Below, one piece after another: positions 8,230-17,707 of a stretch of DNA of 64,000 nt. The notes below the pieces were generated by a model, which saw nothing but the letters and a program-made list of their open reading frames with translations, was not told the DNA's origin and ran no database searches. Origin of the DNA: Chelativorans salis (GTDB lineage Bacteria > Pseudomonadota > Alphaproteobacteria > Rhizobiales > Rhizobiaceae). Positions within the stretch are counted from its first letter, which is position 1. Each line of letters begins with the position of its first letter. The stretch spans positions 558,001 through 622,000 of the forward strand of contig NZ_JAOCZP010000001.1 in the NCBI RefSeq assembly GCF_025336525.1, in the 5' to 3' direction. A program made the translations under genes and the position numbers.

Positions 8230-9240
8230 TCAGGGTTGCGGAATGGCTGCCTGGGTTTTGAACGTGCGATAGTGGGCTGGAACGCGAAGGCAGGTCTTTG
8301 GAAAGTGAAGCCAGAAGGAGGGCAGTTCCCGTGAGATCCTTAGAGCTGCATGCAGGGTGCTAAGCGGCCTGTAGCGCAGGTTCCTGAGGCACAGAAACAC
8401 CAGATGATCACGCGTCTCCTGCGCTTCTTGCTCGCTCAGCCTCCTTTGTGTCGAATCCAGATCGAATATGGTGGCAAGCTTGTCCCTGAAGACAAGCCCG
8501 TCGATCAGGCGGTCGGGCGCGTTGACCGAGTCCCATGCAAGAGCTTCCCGGTAAACGGATACGCCCCGTCCGCGCGCTCCCATGACAGCAGTGGAATAGC
8601 TGACCCTGCTGGACTGCTTTGCGAGCGTGATCCAGAAAAGCTGGTCCTCACCGGTACGGCGCAGTTTGGCGTCGAAGCGCACATCACGGTGGGGCGGAAA
8701 CCCGTACACGACATTGGACGTGTGCGGAATGCAGTGAACCAGAAACTCATTGAACGCCTGATGCCCTGATATGGACCGCGACTCGGGTTCCGCGCCGACG
8801 CGGACATCGTGGTTCTTCGTCATGTAGTCGAAGTAGGAGAACGACGTGACACCGTCGTGCATGCTATTGGCGAAATAAAAGTCCGCTCCTCCGGCAAGCG
8901 CAGCGACCGCGTGACGGAGATGGTCGGGAAACCACACATCATCAGAATCGAGAAAGGCCACATAGTCCGTCTCCGCCGGATCCAGATGGTCGAGCCCCGT
9001 ATTCCGCGCCGCCCCTGGTCCGCCGTTTCCTCGGTTTAACACGACAATGCTGTATGGAGCGGGCGGAGTGAGATCGGAAAGCTCCTTTTTCGCAGGAAGC
9101 GGCGACTCGTCGTCGACGATGACAATCTTCACATCGGTGCCGTCCGGCAGTTCCTGTGCGAATACCGACTCGACTGAACGCCGCAAAATACCGGATTCCC
9201 GTTGGAAATACGGGATGACGACGGCGATCCTGATGTTCAT
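8230..9240 (-). CDS. Family 2 glycosyltransferase
   Basis: 336 residues beginning IRIAVVIPYFQRESGILRRS with KIVIVDDESP and, near residue 95-102, VAFLDSDDVW, the DxD metal and nucleotide-sugar site of inverting GT2 enzymes. The C-terminal half is variable, as usual for acceptor binding. Its start overlaps the stop of the pyruvyl transferase gene by four bases (ATGA), implying translational coupling. Role inferred from context: assembly of the polysaccharide repeat unit. Confidence 0.88.
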   Translation of the reverse strand: MNIRIAVVIPYFQRESGILRRSVESVFAQELPDGTDVKIVIVDDESPLPAKKELSDLTPPAPYSIVVLNRGNGGPGAARNTGLDHLDPAETDYVAFLDSDDVWFPDHLRHAVAALAGGADFYFANSMHDGVTSFSYFDYMTKNHDVRVGAEPESRSISGHQAFNEFLVHCIPHTSNVVYGFPPHRDVRFDAKLRRTGEDQLFWITLAKQSSRVSYSTAVMGARGRGVSVYREALAWDSVNAPDRLIDGLVFRDKLATIFDLDSTQRRLSEQEAQETRDHLVFLCLRNLRYRPLSTLHAALRISRELPSFWLHFPKTCLRVPAHYRTFKTQAAIPQP

Positions 9241-10145
9241 GGCCTGTGCTCCATGACGGAAGCGCGTGATCTAAGAAACTCCTCAACGGCCTGGTGCGCA
9301 CGCTCGCATGCGTCGTTGATACGATCGTCGCGGCTCAGTTGTGGTTCACATCGGCTCAGCTTTCTCAAATGCCGTGCGGCAAGGAGGGTCAAGACCTTGT
9401 TTGCCGGCCTGGCAAGTGTACTTCGACCCAATTGTTTTGCACGGCCTCCATAGTACCGCCGGCCCTTTGTCGCACTGACATAGGCTTCAAGCAGGCTCGA
9501 CGGCTGGAGGGGATGTCGGCTCAAGTCCAATTCGAGGGATTCTGCCCAATCGGACCATTTGGCGGCATTCTGAGCGTGTATCGGGCGGACCGCAAGCCAA
9601 GGCGTTCTCAAGGCATCGGCGACGATGGCGCCATGCATGGCCTCGGTGATCAGCATGCGGGCGCCGCGAATCTTGCTGATGATTTCTTCCACATCATCGC
9701 GAGGATCGATCAGGCGAATGCCCGCCTCCGCGCAGGCTTCCGGCCAATGGCCGCGCGTAAAACTGTGATAGTGCGGCATGAAGGCGATGCCAATGTCTCC
9801 ACCTGCCGGCGGCAAGTCGAGTTTACGGATGAGGACCGCGCTGTCGCAAATGCCTTTGGATAGCGGCAGGTCAAGCCGGGCGGCCGTTCGCGGGCCGCGC
9901 ACGAATATCACATCCCACATGCCGTCGTGGACATCAGGTGCCGGTGCATACCCGCCATATCCCGATCCGAAAACGTATTTGCGCGGTTCCTTCGGATAGT
10001 GCTCCCAGAGTATCGACCCGATGCCGAGGAACAGTTCGCTGTCATCTTCGTCGAGGAAGCCCTGCGGCAAAAGCCGCGGCCACATAAAGGTGTTCAGCTC
10101 GTCACCAAAATTGGGTACGTGACCCCTGAAGTAGGTGAGCTTCAT
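9237..10145 (-). CDS. Polysaccharide pyruvyl transferase family protein
   Basis: 302 residues from the ATG at 10145 (GGGGAGCGG upstream). MKLTYFRGHVPNFGDELNT matches the N-terminus of ExoV/CsaB-type pyruvyl transferases, with the family's later GSGYGGYAPAP, VRGPRTAARL and ITEAMHGAIVADALRTPW segments, the last carrying the conserved HGAI that is typical of the active-site region. These enzymes transfer pyruvate from phosphoenolpyruvate to form ketals on surface polysaccharide sugars, giving negative charge. The gene overlaps by four bases with both neighbours (flippase before, GT2 after), so all are one operon. Confidence 0.88.
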   Translation of the reverse strand: MKLTYFRGHVPNFGDELNTFMWPRLLPQGFLDEDDSELFLGIGSILWEHYPKEPRKYVFGSGYGGYAPAPDVHDGMWDVIFVRGPRTAARLDLPLSKGICDSAVLIRKLDLPPAGGDIGIAFMPHYHSFTRGHWPEACAEAGIRLIDPRDDVEEIISKIRGARMLITEAMHGAIVADALRTPWLAVRPIHAQNAAKWSDWAESLELDLSRHPLQPSSLLEAYVSATKGRRYYGGRAKQLGRSTLARPANKVLTLLAARHLRKLSRCEPQLSRDDRINDACERAHQAVEEFLRSRASVMEHRP

Positions 10146-11647
10146 GCCGACACCGCTCCCCGCTTCAGCACAAGGTCGCGCATTTGAAATATCCGGCGGC
10201 TGTCGAGGATGGCAAGCACCGCGCAGTAGATTACCGCGCCGCATGAGACCTCGCCGGCAAGGCGCAGATATGCCGAATCCTCAGCCATATATTGCCGGAG
10301 GGCGAGCACTCCGACCAACATTGCCAGGCTGGCAATCGCGGGGGCGAGGAAGGGCCGCAGATAGGTCCAGGGGCCGATCTTCAGTATTCTCAGCACCATC
10401 CAGACGGCGGCCGGCCACATGAGGAAGATCTGGACGGCAATGGCGAAGACAAGCGTGGAAACGCCAAAGCGGTAGAAGACCAAGATCACCAGCACGGTCA
10501 CAGCCTGCTTCGCCGCCATATAATAGAACCACCAGTTCGCGTTACCCTGGCTGTTGATCAGCGAAGCCTGGAGGATCCCGATGCAGCTTAGCAGTCCGAT
10601 GACGCAGAAGCTGCGAAGGGCAGGTATGGCCTCGATCCAGTGCGCGCCGAAAAGCACCGGGATGAGATCGCCGGCAACGATGGCGAGCCCGACGAACACG
10701 GGGAATGAGAGCGCCGAGGAAGCGAAGGTCGCGAAAAGGAATGCCTCCTTCAGCTTCTCGTGCTCGCTCTGCAGCGACGAGAGCAGTGTATAGGAAACAG
10801 CGTTGAGCGCACCGGCGATGAGATCGTTGAGGATCTTAAATATCCGCCGCGCGAAACTGTATATGCCGAGCGCCGTCGTGCCCAGAAGGCTGCCGATCAG
10901 TATCTGGTCCAAACTGATCATGCGGAGAATCCGGTGGCCCGAGGCGAACATGCCGTAGTGGGCAAGCTCGCTGAGAGCACGCCGGTCGAAGCGCAGACCA
11001 GGCCGCCAGTCGACCGACAGGAGGGTGCCCACGCATATGGCAACCGACGAGGCCAGCTGCGACAGCGCCAGCGCCCAAAGCCCGTATCCCAAGGCCAGCA
11101 GGCAAAGACAGACGGCTGCTGAAACAAGCGAGGCGATCGTCGTGCGCATGGCCATCTTGCTGAACGCCATGGCGCGCGAAAGAAGCGCATTCGGTACAAC
11201 GCATGAAAGATCGAATATGACGCGCAAGCCGATGACCGGCAGGAGCAGCGCCAAGCCGTCTTCGCCCAGAAAACCGGCGAGCGCAGGGGCCGCCAGAACG
11301 AGCCCAGCATAGATGGCAAGTGCGACGAGGACGCAGAGCCAAAATACGGAATCGAGATGCCGCCGCCCCAAATCCTCGCGCTGAATGAGGGCCTGGCCAA
11401 ACCCCGCCGGGGCGACAGCACTCGCCAGCATAGCGATGCTGGCCGCCAGCGCGACCAGACCGAACTCTGCGGGTGTGAGGAAACGCGAGGTGACAGTGAA
11501 CACACCCGCAGCGACCGCCGCTGGCGCAAAGCCGCTCAGCGCCGACCAGAAGACGCCATGAACGGCTGCACGTGTACGACCGCTGCGCAGACGGCCGTAG
11601 ACAATCTGTTCTTCCTGTTCGAGGCTCTTTTCGCTACGATCCAGCAA
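10142..11647 (-). CDS. Oligosaccharide flippase, Wzx/ExoT type
   Basis: 501 residues with 12-14 hydrophobic segments and no soluble domain, a typical size for the polysaccharide-transport branch of the MOP superfamily. The early segment FWSALSGFAPAAVAAGVFTV with SRFLTPAEFGLVALA is the recognisable N-terminal pattern of Wzx/RfbX proteins. It should move lipid-linked repeat units across the inner membrane. It is the first gene of the 11.6-7.1 kb operon, after a 546-base gap. I see no Wzy polymerase or initiating phosphoglycosyl transferase in the window, so part of the pathway must be encoded elsewhere. Confidence 0.9.
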   Translation of the reverse strand: MLDRSEKSLEQEEQIVYGRLRSGRTRAAVHGVFWSALSGFAPAAVAAGVFTVTSRFLTPAEFGLVALAASIAMLASAVAPAGFGQALIQREDLGRRHLDSVFWLCVLVALAIYAGLVLAAPALAGFLGEDGLALLLPVIGLRVIFDLSCVVPNALLSRAMAFSKMAMRTTIASLVSAAVCLCLLALGYGLWALALSQLASSVAICVGTLLSVDWRPGLRFDRRALSELAHYGMFASGHRILRMISLDQILIGSLLGTTALGIYSFARRIFKILNDLIAGALNAVSYTLLSSLQSEHEKLKEAFLFATFASSALSFPVFVGLAIVAGDLIPVLFGAHWIEAIPALRSFCVIGLLSCIGILQASLINSQGNANWWFYYMAAKQAVTVLVILVFYRFGVSTLVFAIAVQIFLMWPAAVWMVLRILKIGPWTYLRPFLAPAIASLAMLVGVLALRQYMAEDSAYLRLAGEVSCGAVIYCAVLAILDSRRIFQMRDLVLKRGAVSA

Positions 11648-12193
11648 GCTCTGTTCCTTCAGCGGCTCGCTGCCAACACCGGCAGCCGATTGTTCCCGGG
11701 CCGCCGCGCCACGGCGACCTGTGCGCCGTTCTCGGGCTTTCTACCGGCATAGGTATTCACCCTGACCTGCAACATATCCCTGGTCAGAAGCTCAAAGTCA
11801 GGCTTTTGTGCGGTTGCTTTCGAGTTTCGCATTCATGACAGCTCCAGATCTGCCCCCAGCCTCTGCTTCTGTCGGCTTACGGTCGAAGTCGCAGCGAGCG
11901 ACTATAGGCATGACCGCCCTGCGTGGCCCGCGCGCGCCAACCCCGTTCCAGTCAGCGCTCACTTTCAAACGGACGCCTCGACGCCACAATGCTGCAACGC
12001 AACATACGATGCCACCGAACGCGTGGTCAAGCAACTGCGAAAATTAATTCTGAGTCGATCATGACGGTTATTAGAATCTACTGAGAGCGGCATCGTAACG
12101 ACTTTCCAATTTGAGCAATTTTTGTGTAACGCCTGTATAAAAAGTGAAGAATAATGCCATCCACGCAGGCTGCAGCAACATACCTCCCATTGA
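11648..12193. other. 546-base intergenic region, partly AT-rich
   Basis: No protein gene is supported here. Bases 12040-12170 are clearly AT-richer than the neighbours. Being directly upstream of the flippase gene on the minus strand, it probably holds the promoter of the second half of the polysaccharide cluster, but I cannot point to a confident promoter. Confidence 0.4.
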
Positions 12194-13987
12194 TCAATCG
12201 ACCCCTTGGAGCTCATAGAGCTCGTCCATGCTCAGGGACGCCAGATCGGCGAGCGGGGTTTGGCCCTTTACGCGGCCGCCGCTCAGGATCACGACATCGT
12301 CGCAGAACGAAATGGTGCTGCGATGATGGCTGATCACGACCGTCGTGCGGTGGCCGGCTCTCGATCTTAGCGTCTCGACGATTGCCGCTTCGGAGAGACC
12401 ATCCACGGCGTTGGTGGCTTCATCCAGAATCAGGATGTCGGGATCGCGGACCAGCGCTCTTGCCAGCGCGATCCGCTGCCGCTGCCCCGCAGATAGATTG
12501 ACGCCCCGGTAGCCGACCACGGTCTGGTATCCCTGGGGCAGTTTTTCTATGAACTCATGCGCCTCGGCCGATTTTGCAGCACGCTCGGCTTCGGCGGCTG
12601 TGGCCTGCTTTTGGCCGTAGGTGATGTTTTCCAGAATGGTGCCATCGACAAGCTCGAGCTCCTGGCTGGCGAGCGCGATCTGACTTCGCCATTGGGTAGG
12701 ATCGATCTGGCTTAGCGGGAGGCCGTCGACGAGGGTAACGCCCTCATCCGGTTCCACGAACCGGCATAGGAGGTTCACGACCGTTGTCTTGCCAGCGCCG
12801 GAGCGGCCGATGATCGCCGTCGAGCGGCCTTTGCGGATTTCGAAACTCGCGGAATGCAGCACCACCGCGCGGGAGCCTGAATCCGGATACCGGAACGTCA
12901 CGCCATCAAACTTCACACCTTGCCTGAGGCCGTGGAAGGGGATGATGCCCTCGGGCGGCTGGGGTTTGTCCGACGAGTCCAGCAGCCATCTGACTTCTTC
13001 CATCGACCCACTCCAGCCCTGCAACTGACTCCAGGCAGTCTGCAAAGACCGCATGTGCGGCTGCAGCCTGTAGAGGAGGACGACGAACGCCACGATCACC
13101 GGGAAACTCACCCCCACAAACCAGGCGCCCACGACCACACCCAGGAAGAGCATCGCGTGGAGCACTTCCGTCAGCAGCGGCAGCGCACCCTGACGGGTCT
13201 GTAGGACGAAGCCGGCTCGGCGAACAGCGTCCGATGCTCCGTCGAACACTGCCTTTTCACGCTGCTCCTGACCGAAAATGCGGATCAGCTGTCCGGCATG
13301 CACTAGGTGGAGCATTCTCGATGCGAGTGCGCTGTTGTGCGAGGTAACGCTGCGGCTGGGGGCCTTCAGGCTGGCCGACAGAACGGCATGCGCGAGTTGG
13401 ACCGCGGCCAGACCGAACGCGACCAGCAGTGTCATCTGCCAGGAAAGGAGCAGCAGGAAGGCCAAGAGAATGACTGCAGCCGAGGCGTTCACGATCGCCC
13501 CAAGAACAGTTTGAACCGCATCCGAGGCACGCCAGGACTCGTTGGAGATGATATTGAGCAGACGACCAGGATCCTGTTGCAGGAAGAATGGATAGCCTAC
13601 CCTCAAGAGTTGTTCCGACAGGGCGCTTCGGATGGAATGGCTCGCTTTGCCATAGATGAATGTCGTGAGTACGGTATTTGAAAACGCCAGGATGTTCTTC
13701 AGCACGATCAACGCAACGATGATGGCGGAAATTACGATCAGCCGCTCACCATTGTCGAACCCTGATCCGACCTTTTGGAAGAATGCGGAGAAGCTGCTCA
13801 TCTGGGAGCTATCGTCGTGACCGACGATGATGCTTAGCATGGGAATGACCAGGCCGATGCCGACACCTTCAAGCGCGGAGGCGACCAAGCCTAGAACCAC
13901 CACGGCCGGAAGGAGACGCAAATGTCCCCCCAGCGCGTTGCGCAGCACCGGCAATCCCGGCAATACCAATCGCAACATGACGGTCAC
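12194..13987 (-). CDS. ABC exporter, fused permease and ATPase, polysaccharide locus
   Basis: 597 residues: six membrane helices in the first ~320 residues, then an ATPase with Walker A GRSGAGKTT (~390), signature LSAGQRQRIALARAL (~495) and Walker B ILILDEATNAVD (~517), followed by the H-loop ISHHR. This is an MsbA/exporter-type half-transporter that should act as a homodimer. Its start overlaps the stop of the preceding glycosyltransferase gene by four bases, so it belongs to the polysaccharide operon and may export a lipid-linked glycan or a modification precursor. Having both an ABC exporter and a Wzx flippase in one locus is notable. Confidence 0.92.
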   Translation of the reverse strand: MTVMLRLVLPGLPVLRNALGGHLRLLPAVVVLGLVASALEGVGIGLVIPMLSIIVGHDDSSQMSSFSAFFQKVGSGFDNGERLIVISAIIVALIVLKNILAFSNTVLTTFIYGKASHSIRSALSEQLLRVGYPFFLQQDPGRLLNIISNESWRASDAVQTVLGAIVNASAAVILLAFLLLLSWQMTLLVAFGLAAVQLAHAVLSASLKAPSRSVTSHNSALASRMLHLVHAGQLIRIFGQEQREKAVFDGASDAVRRAGFVLQTRQGALPLLTEVLHAMLFLGVVVGAWFVGVSFPVIVAFVVLLYRLQPHMRSLQTAWSQLQGWSGSMEEVRWLLDSSDKPQPPEGIIPFHGLRQGVKFDGVTFRYPDSGSRAVVLHSASFEIRKGRSTAIIGRSGAGKTTVVNLLCRFVEPDEGVTLVDGLPLSQIDPTQWRSQIALASQELELVDGTILENITYGQKQATAAEAERAAKSAEAHEFIEKLPQGYQTVVGYRGVNLSAGQRQRIALARALVRDPDILILDEATNAVDGLSEAAIVETLRSRAGHRTTVVISHHRSTISFCDDVVILSGGRVKGQTPLADLASLSMDELYELQGVD

Positions 13988-15021
13988 CTCACCTCAGCGG
14001 TTGCCTGTTGGACCTGTCGTACCTCTGCGCGCCCTGGCCGTCCTGCGATCAGCAGGCCGACGAATTTTGCGGCGCCGAGCATGTTCATGGACACGATCGA
14101 CCAATGAGACAGGCGCAGTTCGGAATCGAACCGTGGGCCGCCCATAAGTTCTCTGAAAGCCGATCGCACAGTCCAGTAGAAGTGGAGAAGCAGCCAGGGC
14201 GCATCGCGGATGTGCTTCAGGCAAAGTCCTCCATTACCAAGGCTATAGTTTCGGTGAAGCGTCTCGATGGCTTGGCGGGCGTTTCGGCCATGATGATGAA
14301 AAACGGTCATGTCGGGCACATACTCCACCGGGATGCCGAGCAGATATGCTCGCACGAGATAGTCGGTGTCCTCTGCGGAGCGTAGCGGGCCGCCAGCACC
14401 GAAGCGCTCGTCGAAATCTCCCACGAGGGCCGCAACCTCGCGATGCATCGTCATATTACAGCCCAGTACGAAGCCGCCCGGATGAACCTCGCGGGTGAGC
14501 CGAGCGCGCACCGGCGAGCGTTTGATAGTGAATGGCAGGTCCTCCGAATCTCCGAGTTCGACGCGGCCGCCTCGGATAACGCAGCTATCGCCGCTCGCGT
14601 AGTGCCGCTCCAAATCGCGGAGGTAGTCCCGGTGAATTTCGCAATCATCGTCGATGAAGACGAATATGCGACCACGGGCGCTCTTCAGTCCGGCATTGCG
14701 AGCGGCAGCCAGCCCCGGACGCGGCTCCGAAATGATCGTGACTGCGATGTTCGACGTTGCGTCGATGCGGGCCAGATATTCCGAAGTGCCGTCCGTGGAG
14801 CCATTGTCGATCATGACGAGCTCGGCCGTAATGGCAGCATGAGATTGGCACGCTGCCTGAATTGACGCGATGCAGACATCAAGTGACGAGACGCGGTTGC
14901 GGGTGCAGACAATGAAGCTGGCCAGCGGCGTCGGTCCGTCTGTCGTCGCCGGGTAAGCGGCTTCTGGGGCAAACGCCTCTGTGCTGCTCCGTAACGTGGG
15001 TGGGATAGGTCCGGCGGTCAT
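13984..15021 (-). CDS. Family 2 glycosyltransferase
   Basis: 345 residues. Residues ~35-140 show the GT2 fold: SFIVCTRNRVSSLDVCIASI, ELVMIDNGSTDGT, PGLAAARNAGLKSARG and IFVFIDDDCEI with the catalytic acidic cluster. A C-terminal hydrophobic segment (FVGLLIAGRPG) may contact the membrane. It overlaps the ABC exporter gene by four bases and starts one base after the next upstream gene's stop, so translation is coupled. Donor and acceptor sugars unknown. Confidence 0.88.
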   Translation of the reverse strand: MTAGPIPPTLRSSTEAFAPEAAYPATTDGPTPLASFIVCTRNRVSSLDVCIASIQAACQSHAAITAELVMIDNGSTDGTSEYLARIDATSNIAVTIISEPRPGLAAARNAGLKSARGRIFVFIDDDCEIHRDYLRDLERHYASGDSCVIRGGRVELGDSEDLPFTIKRSPVRARLTREVHPGGFVLGCNMTMHREVAALVGDFDERFGAGGPLRSAEDTDYLVRAYLLGIPVEYVPDMTVFHHHGRNARQAIETLHRNYSLGNGGLCLKHIRDAPWLLLHFYWTVRSAFRELMGGPRFDSELRLSHWSIVSMNMLGAAKFVGLLIAGRPGRAEVRQVQQATAEVR

Positions 15022-15022
15022 T

Positions 15023-16126
15023 CTAGCTCATGTGATAGCGGGGAAGGACAGCCGCAGCGGGCACTGATTGCAGGTGTCGCGAGAGCGCGTCCACCCGTCT
15101 GGTGGCCGCGGTCGACACGCGGCTCAACCATGGCGCATAGGCTCCAACCAGCAACCCGTACTTCTCGCGGCGCCGGATGAGCCCCCATTTCTGCGCCCGG
15201 CTCAGGAACTCATGCGTCAGTTCCGGCCGCTGCTCGTCGCTGATGAGTTGGTAGATGAAATAGAAGAGGTTCAGCGTTCCTTGCTCATAGCTCGGTCGCG
15301 TTTCCGCAGGCAGGGTTGCGACCCAGCCTTCAAGCGCGAGGATGGAGTCAGCGGCCCGACGAACAGTGTCCGGCGTCACCGCCTCACCGATGTCGCACAG
15401 AGTGCCGGGGACAACGGCAGTAGCCTCCCGCTCAAGATTTTCGGTGACGATCGCCAGGTGCGTTCTACGCATCTCGCGCCTGTGCCTGCTTGAAACGCTG
15501 CCGTCGTGGATACGGTAGGCGATCAGGCTGTCTTCGATCATCGTCGCCGGAAAGCGATCGGCGATGCGCCTGAAGAGATCGAAGTCTTCCGCGTGCACAT
15601 AGCGCGGGTCATATCTCAATATTTTCTCCGGTATGACCCGCCTGTTGTAGACTACGGTCGAGTGGATGAAGATCGTAAAGAACATCGACAGTATACGCAG
15701 GCTGCAGAGCTGATAGATCGGATCGGCCGTGCCCCTGACAATGCGAGCGCCGACGAGTGTGTCGACGCCCGACCCACAGATTGCGCACTGAGGCTGTTGG
15801 GCAAATGCTGCAACCTGCCGCGAAAGGCGCGAAGGATAGGCTATGTCATCGGCGTCCATCCTGGCGATGAGATCGCCTTGGGCCAGGGCAAGACCCTCGT
15901 TCAGCGTCGCAATCAGACCGCGGTTTTCACGCGAGACGATCGAAATTCGGCCATCGGCCTTTTGGTACTGCCGCAGAATGTATGCTGAACGGTCGGTCGA
16001 GCCGTCATCGATGGCGATGATTTCCAGACGCTCGTAATCCTGGCGCAGGACGCTCTCCAGCGCAGCGGCCAGATAGGGTTCGGCATTGTAGACGGGTAGC
16101 AGAACAGAGACCAATGGGGCGGACAT
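15023..16126 (-). CDS. Family 2 glycosyltransferase
   Basis: 367 residues starting PLVSVLLPVYNAEPYLAAAL, with IIAIDDGSTDRSAY and ARMDADDIAYPSRL (DxD, ~residue 93), a classical GT2 enzyme. HAEDFDLFRRIADRF near residue 185 carries the ED motif that provides the catalytic base in this family. The C-terminal ~150 residues are helical and variable. It lies 19 bases after the acyltransferase gene and one base before the next glycosyltransferase. Confidence 0.88.
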   Translation of the reverse strand: MSAPLVSVLLPVYNAEPYLAAALESVLRQDYERLEIIAIDDGSTDRSAYILRQYQKADGRISIVSRENRGLIATLNEGLALAQGDLIARMDADDIAYPSRLSRQVAAFAQQPQCAICGSGVDTLVGARIVRGTADPIYQLCSLRILSMFFTIFIHSTVVYNRRVIPEKILRYDPRYVHAEDFDLFRRIADRFPATMIEDSLIAYRIHDGSVSSRHRREMRRTHLAIVTENLEREATAVVPGTLCDIGEAVTPDTVRRAADSILALEGWVATLPAETRPSYEQGTLNLFYFIYQLISDEQRPELTHEFLSRAQKWGLIRRREKYGLLVGAYAPWLSRVSTAATRRVDALSRHLQSVPAAAVLPRYHMS

Positions 16127-16145
16127 GGTTCAGCCTTAGATCGGT

Positions 16146-17327
16146 TCATCGAGTATCAGGGTCCGGAACGGCCTTGGTGCGCTCAATCGGACCGTGCGGC
16201 ACAGCCACACTCCTCCGGTCGTGCGCATTGCCTAGCCATCTGGTGAATATCGTCGTGGGATTGCGGTCTCCCTGGGCAACGTAAGGAAAGTGGCGCTTGA
16301 ACGCGTTGATCGGTTTCTCGAAAAAAAGCCAGGAAACGGAAGCGAGCATCAGCGTTCCAGCTCCCGCGATCGCGAATCGGCCGAACCCCTGTTCCGCGAC
16401 GTTGACCGGAAGCCAGGGCTGCGCCTTGACGACCAGCGCCAACACCAGACCGTGATAGAGATATATGCCATAGCTGATGCAGCCGAGAGCGACCAACGGC
16501 CGCGCCTCCAATAGACGGCCGGCGTAGCCTTCGATCCGCGCCGAACAGAGCCCGACGACCATGACCAGCGGCACGAGGGGGAATACCTCCATTCCGATCC
16601 AGCGCATCCAATCCTGCGTCGGCGTAAGCTGGACCGATCTGAACGACAGCAACAGGAGGAAAGCGACCGCAAGGGGTGCCCAGGCCGACCGCATCCATTG
16701 GGGCCAGCCCACGGCATGAGACCGATAAGCCGCCAGCAATGCCCCGGCCCCCAGCGCATCCATCGACGCCGGGGGAAGGACATCGCGCGCAGCCGAAGGC
16801 GTCCCTGTGAAGGGCCAATAGAACCGGTATGCCAACGACAGGACGATGACGGCTATGCAGATCCGCTCGATCCATTGGCGCGGCGCCAGCAGGATGAGCA
16901 AAGGCCAAACGACATAGAACTGCTCTTCGATGGACAGCGTCCAGGTGTGGACCAGGACCCACGGCGTCCAGTCATTCTGGAGAGCGTACCAAAAGTTCGA
17001 AATGTAAAGCGCGTGCCAGAGGAGGACCCATCTGGACTGCTCCAGGCTGAGCAGCCAGACGCACCCCAACATGGCGAAATATGGCGGGAAGATCCGCAGA
17101 GCCCGTCGAATATAGAACGAGCCGAGGGCGGGCAAAGCTTCAAATTCTGCGGCTGAACGCGCGTCCAGGAGGAGGCGGGTGATCAGGAAACCACTGAGGA
17201 TGAAGAACAGGCGCACACCGACGTGGCCCCAATAGGAATCGTTGGTGGAGAAAAAATGCGCGTACAGCACCATCGTGACGGCGATTGCCCTCAGCCCATC
17301 AAGCTGCCGATCGCGCCCATTCGACAT
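16146..17327 (-). CDS. Acyltransferase family 3 (surface polysaccharide O-acyltransferase)
   Basis: 393 residues, about ten membrane helices. QLDGLRAIAVTMVLYAHFF at the N-terminus contains the conserved R and H of acyltransferase-3 proteins, followed by GVRLFFILSGFLITRLLLD and YIRRALRIFPPYF. WTLSIEEQFYVVWPLL (~residue 130) is also diagnostic. These integral inner-membrane enzymes add acetyl or succinyl groups to extracellular polysaccharide sugars. It is the first gene of the operon and has a GGGGAG ribosome site. The C-terminal ~45 residues after FKRHFPYV are a cytoplasmic extension. Confidence 0.92.
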   Translation of the reverse strand: MSNGRDRQLDGLRAIAVTMVLYAHFFSTNDSYWGHVGVRLFFILSGFLITRLLLDARSAAEFEALPALGSFYIRRALRIFPPYFAMLGCVWLLSLEQSRWVLLWHALYISNFWYALQNDWTPWVLVHTWTLSIEEQFYVVWPLLILLAPRQWIERICIAVIVLSLAYRFYWPFTGTPSAARDVLPPASMDALGAGALLAAYRSHAVGWPQWMRSAWAPLAVAFLLLLSFRSVQLTPTQDWMRWIGMEVFPLVPLVMVVGLCSARIEGYAGRLLEARPLVALGCISYGIYLYHGLVLALVVKAQPWLPVNVAEQGFGRFAIAGAGTLMLASVSWLFFEKPINAFKRHFPYVAQGDRNPTTIFTRWLGNAHDRRSVAVPHGPIERTKAVPDPDTR

Positions 17328-17707
17328 TAATTGCTCCCCTCAGCATGCAGAACCTGATCGCATCAGTTCCTGATCTGAACGCGCAGCCGATCACCACCTT
17401 TTCGACAGGCCGACTTCGTAATATTCATAGGTCCGAAGGCAAAATCGAGGATGCGTTGCCAAATAAGCCCGAGCTATGGCAAAGTTGGTCATGTTTTTGG
17501 ACATGGTGAAATAGAGTTTTACTTGACACAATGAATGAAGAATTCGCAATTAAAGCGATGAATTGACTTCAGAAATCTCGCCGATTTTGCTCATAAAAGC
17601 TCAGAAATTTTTCGTTTTAATGTGCGAAATTGGTTCTAACTCTTCATTGAGAAACTGTTTTCCTCTACCGATAGGTGGGCAGTTTGCGGCCCGCGCCTTC
17701 CTGGAGA
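17328..17707. other. AT-rich intergenic region upstream of polysaccharide operon
   Basis: 380 bases between the acyltransferase start and the stop of the demethylase gene, both on the minus strand. Bases 17480-17660 are strikingly AT-rich compared with the ~62-65% GC neighbourhood, a common sign of a regulated or xenogeneic-silenced surface-polysaccharide promoter. TTGACA occurs on the plus strand at 17523-17528 but no plus gene follows. I see no open frame worth calling. Confidence 0.4.
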
